DNA of 17,498 nucleotides from Vibrio tasmaniensis 1F-187 (GTDB lineage: Bacteria; Pseudomonadota; Gammaproteobacteria; Enterobacterales; Vibrionaceae): assembly GCF_000272405.2 (NCBI RefSeq), contig NZ_AJZM02000145.1:1-17498 (forward strand). Direction: 5' to 3'. How positions within the stretch are numbered: the stretch's first letter is position 1; every line of letters starts with the position of its first letter. The position numbers and the translations under genes are program-made. A model generated the notes under the pieces. That model had not been told where the DNA came from. It made no database searches and saw nothing but the letters and a program-made list of their open reading frames with translations. This document shows positions 1 to 6,596 of the stretch, in pieces.

Positions 1-2
1 CA

Positions 3-1049
3 AAACTTCTGGTGCGGATCACTGCTGTTGTCCTATGGTTTACGCCAATCTTTGTTACTGCAATGCAACAACAAAAAGAATTGTTCACTACGACGATACA
101 ATATATCCGATTGGAATCATTAGCTATATTACTTTCTAGTGTTTACGCCTTTTTATCGTTAGTTTTAGTGTTGAAAAATCAGAAGAAGACTCTGTACAAG
201 TTGTTAGTCGTACAAATGATACTAACGATTTTGTGTGACGCTTTACTTGTTAGCCAGTTACCAATTTCCTTTGAATTGGGCGTTCATGGTATCGCTTTTA
301 GCAATATTATTGTCAATTCAATACTTGCCGCAGTCGCTATTATCTATCTTATAAGATTAGGTGTATCTCTTAAGTTTGGGCAAAGTAATCGAAATCAAAA
401 TATATGGCTAAAGGAGTGGGTAGTCATTGGATGGAAGTCAGGCCTAGAGTCATTTGTTCGTAATGCCGCTTTTATTGTAATGATTTTGCAATTAGTGAAC
501 CAAGTACAACAAGCCGGAACGTTCTGGGTTGCGAATCAATTTATTTGGGGATGGTTGTTACTTCCTGTATTAGCTTTAGGTCAGTTAGTGAAACAAGACG
601 CTGCAACCAACAAAGGACTATCGATTGAACGAATCAATGGTTACTTTTGGCTAACTGTGGGGGTCATTGTCGCTTGGGCTATCACAATACCGATGTGGGA
701 TGGCTTTATATCAAGTGTAATGGGGGTTAAGAACTCTGGTCCAATTATCGATTTAGTATGGTTGTTAGTCGGATTTTATGTTGTGTTTAGCTTCAACAAT
801 GTCATAGACAGTTACTTCTATGGTATTGGTCGAACAGACCTCATGCTCTATCAATCTTTGGCGGTTAATAGTGTGTTTTATGGTGGTGCTTTTGTGTGTT
901 ATCAAACCGGCATATTTGTTCCTACACTTCAAACTATCGGATTGATGTTCGGCTTGGGTATAGCTCTAGACGCAATGATTACATGGGCTTTATACCTAAT
1001 GCTGAGGCGGCAGCAATCGCTAAGTCAGTGCGAGTCTCTTTTAAGTTAA
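3..1049 (+). CDS. MATE-type multidrug/Na+ exporter, 5' end cut by the window
   Basis: The reading frame is already open at base 3 and ends with TAA at 1047-1049, giving about 349 codons. MATE proteins usually have about 440-460 residues with 12 membrane segments, so roughly 100 N-terminal residues lie outside the window; the GTG at 12 is an internal valine codon. The visible protein is a succession of hydrophobic helices joined by short basic loops, about nine or ten segments, with the glycine/alanine-rich helix pattern of MATE C-terminal halves (for example the stretch around GVHGIAFSNII). Members of this family use the sodium or proton gradient to expel cationic compounds across the inner membrane. 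No specific substrate can be read from the sequence. A related MOP-superfamily flippase is the main alternative. The next gene begins 98 nt downstream, so the two may not be co-transcribed. Confidence 0.72.
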   Translation, partial: KLLVRITAVVLWFTPIFVTAMQQQKELFTTTIQYIRLESLAILLSSVYAFLSLVLVLKNQKKTLYKLLVVQMILTILCDALLVSQLPISFELGVHGIAFSNIIVNSILAAVAIIYLIRLGVSLKFGQSNRNQNIWLKEWVVIGWKSGLESFVRNAAFIVMILQLVNQVQQAGTFWVANQFIWGWLLLPVLALGQLVKQDAATNKGLSIERINGYFWLTVGVIVAWAITIPMWDGFISSVMGVKNSGPIIDLVWLLVGFYVVFSFNNVIDSYFYGIGRTDLMLYQSLAVNSVFYGGAFVCYQTGIFVPTLQTIGLMFGLGIALDAMITWALYLMLRRQQSLSQCESLLS

Positions 1050-1147
1050 GTAACAGTTGGTGCAAATACAACGGCACACCTAAGACGCATTCCTTGTTCT
1101 TAGTTCATTTTGTTTAAAGTGCTTTTTGAAGTACAAGGAAAGCTCAG

Positions 1148-1534
1148 ATGAAAAATATAGCTATGGCGGTTGTTGTGAGAGATGGAAAAGTCCTCGTTCA
1201 AAAGCGCTTTAGACATGGGCAAGGTATGGTCTTTGAGTTCCTTGGAGGTTCAGTTGATCCCGGTGAGTCGGGTAGCCATGCCGCAATTAGAGAGTTGTGG
1301 GAAGAAACAGGTCTTAAAGATTTACAACTCCTCGGCACTCATCAAGGTCAGAACGACTTCGGTGGTGAGATTCATTACGTCGTTTTGAGTGCGGATCACA
1401 ATGATGAGCCTAAAGTGGTCGACGCAGAAAGACAGCAAACTTTCTATTGGCTAGAGCGCTCAGCGATTCCTCTTGATGACTTTTATCGTGCAGATATCGA
1501 GTTTATAGAGAACCATTTGAGTCGATATGCATAG
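1148..1534 (+). CDS. Nudix hydrolase
   Basis: This 128-residue protein carries a complete Nudix box at residues 34-56: G34, five residues, E40, seven residues, R48-E49-L-W-E52-E53-T-G55-L56. The glutamates of R-E-x-x-E-E bind the divalent metal that activates water to hydrolyse a nucleoside diphosphate linked to another group. The protein is one compact Nudix fold of usual length with no extra domain, so the substrate (oxidised nucleotide, nucleotide sugar or similar) cannot be assigned. The ATG at 1148 is supported by AAGGAA at 1135-1140, 7 nt upstream. It is flanked by gaps of about 100 and 124 nt and probably has its own promoter. The Nudix family call is secure; the precise function is open. 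Confidence 0.9.
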   Translation: MKNIAMAVVVRDGKVLVQKRFRHGQGMVFEFLGGSVDPGESGSHAAIRELWEETGLKDLQLLGTHQGQNDFGGEIHYVVLSADHNDEPKVVDAERQQTFYWLERSAIPLDDFYRADIEFIENHLSRYA

Positions 1535-1658
1535 TTCAAAGTTGGTTTGAATATTGAATTTACTATGTAGTAGACATATTACTGCATGAGCTGTTATTTA
1601 AGTTCCTCTAGATGCTTTAAATGGGACTTTCACGTGTAGCGATTTTGTACAAGTTAAC

Positions 1659-2306
1659 ATGGAGAATAAATTGAAAGATTATGAAGTTTATCTGTTCGAT
1701 ATGGATGGAACATTAGTAAATTCAGAGCCGTTAAAGGGCAAAGCATTGGCACTAGCTTGTGCAGATTATGACGTTCAAGTGGACTACAACATATACAAAG
1801 ATGTCATGGGAGAAAATTGGCAGGTAGTGACTGGGCACTTTTTCGACCATGCGGGGATTTCACCAGACCTAGCTGAATTTAACCGTTGTTTTCGAACCCA
1901 CTACGAACGGATGTTAGGTGAAGAGCTAGAGCTAAATATTGGCGCTAAATCGTATATTGAACATCTTAAAAAAGAAGGTAAGAGATGTGGTGTCGTAAGC
2001 TCGGCTGCGACATGGATGGTCGATAATATTTTGACTTCGTTACAACTGGACCATGTTTTTGATCTTGTAATCACTCAAGAGCACGTAACTAAGCACAAGC
2101 CAGATCCTGAAGCGTATAACCTTGCACTCCAAAATCTAAACGTATCAGCTGAACATGCAGTCGTGTTTGAAGATTCAACTGCTGGTATTTGTGCTGGTAG
2201 ATCTAGTGGTTGCGACGTTATTGCTGTTAAGCATGAGTTTAATACGAGAAATGATTTAAGTGGTGCACTAAAATCAATCAGTACTTACGATGAAGTGTTG
2301 GTGTAA
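1659..2306 (+). CDS. HAD-superfamily phosphatase, beta-phosphoglucomutase-like subfamily
   Basis: This 215-residue cytoplasmic protein has the four HAD motifs in order: motif I D14-M-D16-G-T (nucleophile and acid/base aspartates), motif II at the serines of GVVSSAAT (about residues 111-118), motif III lysine in HKPDPEAY, and motif IV in VFEDSTAGICAG. The roughly 80 residues between motif I and II form a helical C1-type cap as in beta-phosphoglucomutase-like phosphatases (subfamily IA). It probably hydrolyses a small sugar phosphate or similar metabolite. The start is ambiguous: the ATG at 1659 has no clear Shine-Dalgarno, whereas TTG at 1671 (codon 5) has GGAG at 1661-1664 six bases upstream; either leaves the domain intact. 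No link to the neighbouring Nudix gene can be shown beyond both being housekeeping-type hydrolases. Confidence 0.88.
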   Translation: MENKLKDYEVYLFDMDGTLVNSEPLKGKALALACADYDVQVDYNIYKDVMGENWQVVTGHFFDHAGISPDLAEFNRCFRTHYERMLGEELELNIGAKSYIEHLKKEGKRCGVVSSAATWMVDNILTSLQLDHVFDLVITQEHVTKHKPDPEAYNLALQNLNVSAEHAVVFEDSTAGICAGRSSGCDVIAVKHEFNTRNDLSGALKSISTYDEVLV

Positions 2307-2435
2307 CAAAGTTATCTGTTGTGATTCTCAATACCTTACATTTTGGATTAAAGGTTGGGTTCATTGCTTTGGGTACAATTTTTAGACAGGAGCGTTTTAT
2401 TCACCTCTATTCAGCATCAGTTTCACGGAGGAAGC

Positions 2436-2726
2436 ATGACAAGCGACCAACTATTGGAAAAGGCACTTTATAGCAGTGCTAGTATCCACCAACCTCATTC
2501 ATTAAAAGCTTATTTGGCTGCGAATCACCTTAATGATTATTTCAGCATAACCGACAATGTGTGGCTTAAAACGAGTGAGTTGATAGACCAAACTGAGATT
2601 GAAGTTTTAGGCGAGTGCTCTGCAACGGTGCAAGCGCCGAAGTTTATGGATCTCCCACGCAAAGGCGAACGTTTGCCTTTTGTTTCTCGGAATTTAATTG
2701 CAACAGTAAATGACACACAAACGTAG
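2436..2726 (+). CDS. Hypothetical protein, 96 residues
   Basis: I do not recognise this protein. The frame is open from 2355, but the start chosen is the ATG at 2436 because GGAGG (2427-2431) lies just upstream, while the ATG at 2355 has no ribosome-binding site. The product is soluble, without signal peptide or membrane segment. Its first half (residues about 1-45) looks helical and the second half has short strands ending in a polar tail rich in P, R and K. Nothing in it suggests a catalytic site. It is 129 nt downstream of the HAD gene and is overlapped at its end by a possible 34-residue ORF. That it is a real gene rests on the strong ribosome-binding site and ordinary codon use. Confidence 0.6.
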   Translation: MTSDQLLEKALYSSASIHQPHSLKAYLAANHLNDYFSITDNVWLKTSELIDQTEIEVLGECSATVQAPKFMDLPRKGERLPFVSRNLIATVNDTQT

Positions 2727-2814
2727 AGGTAGCGCACAGAATCGAAAAAGGGGATATCGCGATTACGGAATCATTGATCTAGCCGATAGTGAGATAGTGA
2801 TAAGAGGTCGATAA
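2710..2814 (+). CDS. Possible very small basic protein, 34 residues
   Basis: An ATG at 2710 opens a 34-codon frame ending at TAA 2812-2814. It overlaps the last 17 nt of the preceding gene in another frame. The product starts with an Arg/Lys-rich stretch (MTHKRRGSAQNRKRGYRDYG) and ends with an acidic-hydrophobic tail before a final RGR. No good Shine-Dalgarno is visible, so expression would depend on translational coupling to the upstream gene. It could be a nucleic-acid-binding small protein or a chance ORF. The basic composition and lack of stops in an otherwise stop-rich gap are the only arguments for it. Confidence 0.25.
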   Translation: MTHKRRGSAQNRKRGYRDYGIIDLADSEIVIRGR

Positions 2815-2828
2815 TTCGTTGTCGGACT

Positions 2829-2852
2829 AAATTAGAACTTTAAATCTAATTT
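2829..2852. promoter_or_regulatory. 24-bp dyad, candidate operator of the transporter/sensor operon
   Basis: AAATTAGA (2829-2836) and TCTAATTT (2845-2852) form a perfect 8-bp inverted repeat with an 8-nt spacer, ending 36 nt before the transporter start codon. The AT-rich symmetric form and position fit a regulator binding site better than a terminator, since no T-run follows. The binding protein is unknown. Confidence 0.4.
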
Positions 2853-2888
2853 CTAAGTAGTTGTTATCTCAGGAAGAGTTTTTGTGCT

Positions 2889-4307
2889 ATGCGCCCCTAT
2901 ATTAAATACATTATCCCTATTTTAATTCCTTTCATTATCCTCGTAATGCCGCTATCAGCGTTTCCATTTGAAGGCCTTACGATTATTCAACAACGCGTTA
3001 TCGCGATCTTTTTATTAGCGGCATTGTGCTGGGTGTTCGAGCCTATACCGATCTACGCGACGTCTGTTGTTATTATCGTTCTGCAATTGTTGATGTTGTC
3101 GGATAAAGGGCTGATCTTTTTAAGGTTTGAGCATGGGCAGGAACATTTTGGTGAGCTGTTAAAATACAGCGATATCATGGCGACATTCGCTAGCCCAATC
3201 ATCATGCTGTTTTTAGGTGGTTTCTTCTTAGCGATGGCTGCCACTAAGTATCGATTAGACGTAAACTTAGCTCGCGTGTTGTTGAAGCCATTTGGACAAG
3301 ACCCGAAGTTTGTGATGCTCGGCTTAATGCTGATCACTGGTATCTTTTCGATGTTTATGTCTAACACGGCAACAACGGCAATGATGCTCTCTATTTTAAC
3401 GCCGGTACTGGCTGTGTTTGGCCCGAAAGACCCCGGTCGTATAGCGTTTGCGCTCTGTATTCCTGTTGCCGCTAACATCGGTGGTATTGGTACCCCGATC
3501 GGAACCCCGCCGAACGCTATCGCACTTAAATATTTAGTTGGTGACAACCTCATTACGTTCGGTGAATGGATGGCATTTGGTGTGCCGTTTGTCGTTATTA
3601 TGATGGCGTTAGCGTGGTTTTTAATAGGCTTTATGTACAAAGCTGACCAAAAGAAAATCGAGCTAAGCATCAAAGGTAAATTCCTTAAAACGCCCAAAGC
3701 CATTGCGGTATACGTCACTTTTGCGCTGACCATCATTCTTTGGTTAATGGGCTCAAGCCATGGCATGAACTCTTATACCGTCGCTCTTATTCCTGTCGCT
3801 GTGTTCTCACTCACAGGGATCATCAATAAAGAAGACCTGAAAAAAATCTCTTGGGACGTACTGTGGCTTGTATCAGGTGGTATTGCGCTTGGTTTGGCTC
3901 TCGATAAAACAGGGTTAGCAAGGCTCGTGGTACACAGTATTCCGTTTGATGCTTACTCACCCTATGTGGTGTTGTTCGGAGCGGCGTTCTTGTGTTTGGT
4001 AATGGCAAACTTTATGTCTCATACCGCTACAGCTAACTTATTAATGCCAATTATGGCTGCATTAGGTTCGTCTATGGCTTCACTCACGCCACTAGGCGGT
4101 GAGTTAACGTTAATTCTGGTTGTGACTTTTGCCGCTTCATTAGGTATGTCGCTGCCAATCAGTACGCCACCGAATGCGTTGGCTCATGCCACAGGTCATG
4201 TGCAAAGTAATCAAATGGCCAGAATCGGTATTATTTTAGGTGTGGTTGGTGTGCTACTGAGTTTTGTTATGGTGTGGGTGCTACATTCAATTGGTCACAT
4301 AGGATAA
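2889..4307 (+). CDS. DASS/SLC13-family anion (di/tricarboxylate or sulfate) transporter
   Basis: This 472-residue inner-membrane protein has about 11-12 hydrophobic segments and the two inverted half-repeats of the divalent anion:sodium symporter family (VcINDY-like). First half: MSNTATTAMM with S158-N159-T160, then a glycine-rich loop and GTPPNA (205-210). Second half: MSHTATANLL with S377-H378-T379, then STPPNA (425-430). In VcINDY both SNT motifs hold sodium and the substrate carboxylates; here the second asparagine is histidine, which may alter substrate or coupling ion. The TPPNA loops argue for a dicarboxylate-type substrate, but sulfate cannot be excluded. ATG 2889 is preceded by AGGAAGAG at 2871-2878. 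It is the first gene of an operon with a histidine kinase (6-nt gap) and a response regulator. Confidence 0.88.
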   Translation: MRPYIKYIIPILIPFIILVMPLSAFPFEGLTIIQQRVIAIFLLAALCWVFEPIPIYATSVVIIVLQLLMLSDKGLIFLRFEHGQEHFGELLKYSDIMATFASPIIMLFLGGFFLAMAATKYRLDVNLARVLLKPFGQDPKFVMLGLMLITGIFSMFMSNTATTAMMLSILTPVLAVFGPKDPGRIAFALCIPVAANIGGIGTPIGTPPNAIALKYLVGDNLITFGEWMAFGVPFVVIMMALAWFLIGFMYKADQKKIELSIKGKFLKTPKAIAVYVTFALTIILWLMGSSHGMNSYTVALIPVAVFSLTGIINKEDLKKISWDVLWLVSGGIALGLALDKTGLARLVVHSIPFDAYSPYVVLFGAAFLCLVMANFMSHTATANLLMPIMAALGSSMASLTPLGGELTLILVVTFAASLGMSLPISTPPNALAHATGHVQSNQMARIGIILGVVGVLLSFVMVWVLHSIGHIG

Positions 4308-4313
4308 CGATAC

Positions 4314-5669
4314 GTGTATCAACAAAAGCTAGAAGCACTTATCGATCGTTATTTTAATCAGACAGAACGTCGGGTGACGTGCCGTGCTGGTAACACCATT
4401 ATTGAACAATCAGCGTTAAACACACGTTTATATTATGTGTTTAGTGGAGAGCTGGAAGGGTTTTATTCCGAAGCGAATACACCGCAAGTGCGAGTATTTA
4501 GCGCAGGTAGTGGGGCTTTTATAGGCGTTCATAGCTTCTTTTCAGGTAATTGGACAGCATCTTCAACGGTTGTTGCTAAAACCGATGTTGAGTTAGCGTG
4601 GATCGATAAAGACACGCCTGCTGAAGATGAGCGTAAGTTTGGTCCTCTTACCGCACAGTTCACACCTGTGATTGTCAATGAGTTGTCGCGTCGTCAACGT
4701 CGCGCAACACAAGAAGCGATAGCGAAACAAAAAGCGCTAGAGAAGTTACATACTGCTGAACAAATGACGACCTTGGGTCAATTGGCTGCAGGGATTGCCC
4801 ATGAGCTTAACAACGCTATTGGTGTAGTAAATAGTAAATCTGGCCGACTTGAAACGGTCATCATGGATCTACTTGAAGAAGTGCATCCAGAAGCCAGTCA
4901 GTTTTTCGATTTTGGGTTAATGCATGGTCAGAAAACATCGTCGTCAGAAGCGCGAACACGTGGGCGACAATTTGAAAGAAAATATGGTTTAGACAAAAAC
5001 ATTGCTCGCTCTCTTGCGAAGGCGATTCCAATTGACGCTTCATCTGCAACAGACGTTATTTCAAAACATTGGCTGAAAAACCCAGAAGAAGCGATTCGCT
5101 TTTGGAAGATGGGCTGTGATTTACATGATTTACGTTTGGCATCTAGACACACCGTCGGTATCGTAAAATCGGTTAAACAACTTGGCAGAGTTGATATTGA
5201 CACCGAAGAAGCGGTTGATATTAATGACTCCATTAACCATGCCTTATCGTTGTTACAAAGTGAGTTACGTAGAGTATCTGTGCGATTGAGCCCTGCAGAT
5301 TTGCCGCCTTTTAAAGGCTCGAAAACAGAGCTCGTTCAGATTTGGGTCAACATTGTAAAGAATGCTTGTGATGCAATGTCGAATTCAGACGATGCCGCAA
5401 TAGAAATTCAAACCAGATTAAGTAAGAAAAGAATATTAGTTACGATCACGAATAACGGCCCTGAGATTGACGAGGTGACTCGTAGAAAGGTATTTCAGCC
5501 CAACTTCACCACTAAAAAAGGTGGTTTATCGTTTGGATTGGGCTTGGGTTTATCAATTGTTAAGCGGATTGTGGCGGGTTATGGCGGAAGTATCATTGTG
5601 AAAAGTGATGCTTCTAAAACTGTATTTAGAATCAAGTTACCAATAGAGGGTGAACATGGAGAAGCTTAA
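4314..5669 (+). CDS. Soluble hybrid-free histidine kinase with CRP-like N-terminal domain
   Basis: This 451-residue protein has no membrane segment. Residues about 10-110 form a cyclic-nucleotide-binding-type beta-roll, followed by a basic helix (125-150), the H-box with H163 in GIAHELNN, an unusually long stretch of about 110-120 residues, a helix near 275-290, and an HATPase_c domain: N-box N346/N350-D353, G1-like NNGPEI (380-385), F-box FQPNFTTKKGG, and G2 GLGLGLS (407-413). It should autophosphorylate H163 and pass phosphate to the adjoining response regulator. The start is GTG 4314, with AGGA at 4301-4304 overlapping the transporter stop codon, so translation is probably coupled. The CRP-type phosphate-binding cassette lacks the usual Glu and Arg, so another ligand, or the transporter itself, may be sensed. 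The kinase assignment is sure; the signal is not. Confidence 0.87.
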   Translation: MYQQKLEALIDRYFNQTERRVTCRAGNTIIEQSALNTRLYYVFSGELEGFYSEANTPQVRVFSAGSGAFIGVHSFFSGNWTASSTVVAKTDVELAWIDKDTPAEDERKFGPLTAQFTPVIVNELSRRQRRATQEAIAKQKALEKLHTAEQMTTLGQLAAGIAHELNNAIGVVNSKSGRLETVIMDLLEEVHPEASQFFDFGLMHGQKTSSSEARTRGRQFERKYGLDKNIARSLAKAIPIDASSATDVISKHWLKNPEEAIRFWKMGCDLHDLRLASRHTVGIVKSVKQLGRVDIDTEEAVDINDSINHALSLLQSELRRVSVRLSPADLPPFKGSKTELVQIWVNIVKNACDAMSNSDDAAIEIQTRLSKKRILVTITNNGPEIDEVTRRKVFQPNFTTKKGGLSFGLGLGLSIVKRIVAGYGGSIIVKSDASKTVFRIKLPIEGEHGEA

Positions 5670-6129
5670 TTTAATCTGTGTCGATGACCAGAGAGAAGTA
5701 CTGAGCGCAGTGATACAAGATTTAGAGCCGCTGGCGAGTTGGCTGAATATTGAAGATTGTGAATCAGCACAAGAAGTGCTTGATCTCATTGATGAACTTG
5801 ACGCAGAAGGCGAACACATTACCGTCATCGTGTCTGATCATGTGATGCCAGGGAAAACGGGGGTGGAGTTACTCACTGAAGTGTTCCATGACAGCCGCTT
5901 TCCGAATACAAAGAAAATTCTTCTTACGGGGCAGGCCACTCATACTGATACCATCAATGCGATTAATGCAGCAGGTATCGACCGTTACTTTGAAAAGCCT
6001 TGGCAAGCAAGCACGTTAGTTGAATGCATTCGCACTCTTGTCACTGAGTACATATTTGATCAAGGGCTTGATTACACGGACTATCAGAATGAGCTCGACC
6101 AGCAGGTTGTGTTGAGACGCTTACGTTAG
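5656..6129 (+). CDS. Single-domain response regulator (REC only)
   Basis: This 157-residue protein is essentially one receiver domain: acidic pair D10-D11, phospho-acceptor D61 in VSDHVMPG, T91 in LLTGQAT, and K114 in FEKPW. About 40 residues follow K114, enough for the last helix and a short tail but not for a DNA-binding domain. The start chosen is ATG 5656 (GAGGG at 5646-5650 upstream); it overlaps the kinase gene by 14 nt, a typical coupled two-component pair. A REC-only protein must act by protein contact, for example on the transporter, on another kinase, or as one step of a phosphorelay. The FEKPW motif and the LLTGQAT segment resemble receivers of the HD-GYP/RpfG and RegA-like type, but no output domain is present in this gene. 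Confidence 0.88.
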   Translation: MEKLNLICVDDQREVLSAVIQDLEPLASWLNIEDCESAQEVLDLIDELDAEGEHITVIVSDHVMPGKTGVELLTEVFHDSRFPNTKKILLTGQATHTDTINAINAAGIDRYFEKPWQASTLVECIRTLVTEYIFDQGLDYTDYQNELDQQVVLRRLR

Positions 6130-6172
6130 CCATTTACGTTAGGTTCTTGCGCTAGTCACTTATGTTAGTCGC
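6121..6172. repeat. Degenerate 13-bp tandem repeat, four units
   Basis: Four consecutive 13-bp units start at 6121, 6134, 6147 and 6160: TTACGTTAGCCAT, TTACGTTAGGTTC, TTGCGCTAGTCAC and TTATGTTAGTCGC. All share the pattern TT-R-Y-G-Y-TAG in the first nine bases. The first unit supplies the last two codons and the stop of the response-regulator gene (TTA CGT TAG), so the array grew from, or ran into, the gene end. Confidence 0.6.
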
Positions 6173-6181
6173 TTGAAATTG

Positions 6182-6244
6182 TATGCACCGAAGGACGCTT
6201 TCTGAGGGATTTTGTCTGCGAAAGACGTAATCTTTCGGTGCATA
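6182..6244. repeat. 63-nt hairpin element after the response-regulator gene
   Basis: TATGCACCGAA (6182-6192) and TTCGGTGCATA (6234-6244) are a perfect 11-bp inverted repeat. Inside it ACGCTTTC (6195-6202) can pair with GAAAGACGT (6220-6228) with one bulged A, so the whole forms one long interrupted hairpin. There is no T-run directly after either arm, so it is not a classic intrinsic terminator. A palindromic intergenic repeat, an RNA 3'-end structure or a miniature mobile element are all possible. Confidence 0.5.
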
Positions 6245-6314
6245 TATTACCTATCTCTTTTAGTAGTTCAGGTTTTAGTACTCAGTTATTAACACACTGG
6301 TTGCTGGCTTAAAT

Positions 6315-6374
6315 CTAAAACTTATACGCTACGCCAACGCCAACGCCAACGCCAGCGGATGCACTGTGTTTGAA
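6315..6374 (-). pseudogene. 3' stub of an outer-membrane beta-barrel protein gene
   Basis: Read on the minus strand, the frame gives FKHSASAGVGVGVGVAYKF followed by TAG (6317-6315). Alternating small/hydrophobic residues ending in Y-K-F at the very C-terminus are the hallmark of the last beta-strand of outer-membrane barrel proteins (the BAM recognition signal). A stop codon in the same frame at 6377-6375 and the absence of any barrel-like sequence further upstream mean that only this tail remains. I infer that the gene body was lost by deletion or replacement. It may also be a coincidence caused by the hexanucleotide repeat, which encodes the G-V alternation. Confidence 0.4.
6331..6354. repeat. 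Hexanucleotide repeat, four perfect copies of ACGCCA
   Basis: ACGCCA occurs four times in direct tandem at 6331-6354. On the minus strand it encodes alternating Gly-Val in the barrel-tail frame. A multiple-of-three unit would change copy number without shifting the frame. Confidence 0.8.
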
Positions 6375-6596
6375 CTATTCCCTGAACATATTGCAGAGCT
6401 AAAATGTGTCGCAGAGTATCAGTGTCGTTTGTTAGAAAAGTAAGTCGAAAGTATTCAAATGTGATTCCTAATGCGTGGTATGTGGAGTTCGAAGTCAGAT
6501 CGGTGCTTACAACGTAAAGGACTAGGCTTTTCAAGGTTTACTGCGCAATAATGTATTCGCCCATAAGTGGGGGCTTATAGTCAGTAGGAATTTAAA

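Larger units (their letters stand above)
6130..6596. other. 467-nt region without an intact gene
   Basis: Between the response regulator and the OGFr-like gene there is no plausible intact CDS. The region holds the 13-bp tandem repeats, the 63-nt hairpin, the hexanucleotide repeat and the barrel-protein stub described separately. From about 6380 to 6560 I see nothing recognisable, only short ORFs on both strands with no ribosome-binding site. Just before the next gene, ATAAG (6564-6568) and CTTAT (6574-6578) form a small hairpin ahead of its Shine-Dalgarno. The mixture suggests an old rearrangement point. Confidence 0.6.

Noticed and set aside
3053..3766. 237-residue minus-strand ORF opposite the transporter gene
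   Set aside because: It is a shadow of the DASS gene: the plus-strand frame carries clear family motifs, and the minus-strand product is low-complexity with no recognisable domain or ribosome-binding site.
6322..6534. 70-residue minus-strand ORF ending in repeated Arg-Trp
   Set aside because: The RWRWRW tail is just another frame of the ACGCCA repeat; no ribosome-binding site or family resemblance. The Y-K-F frame fits better.
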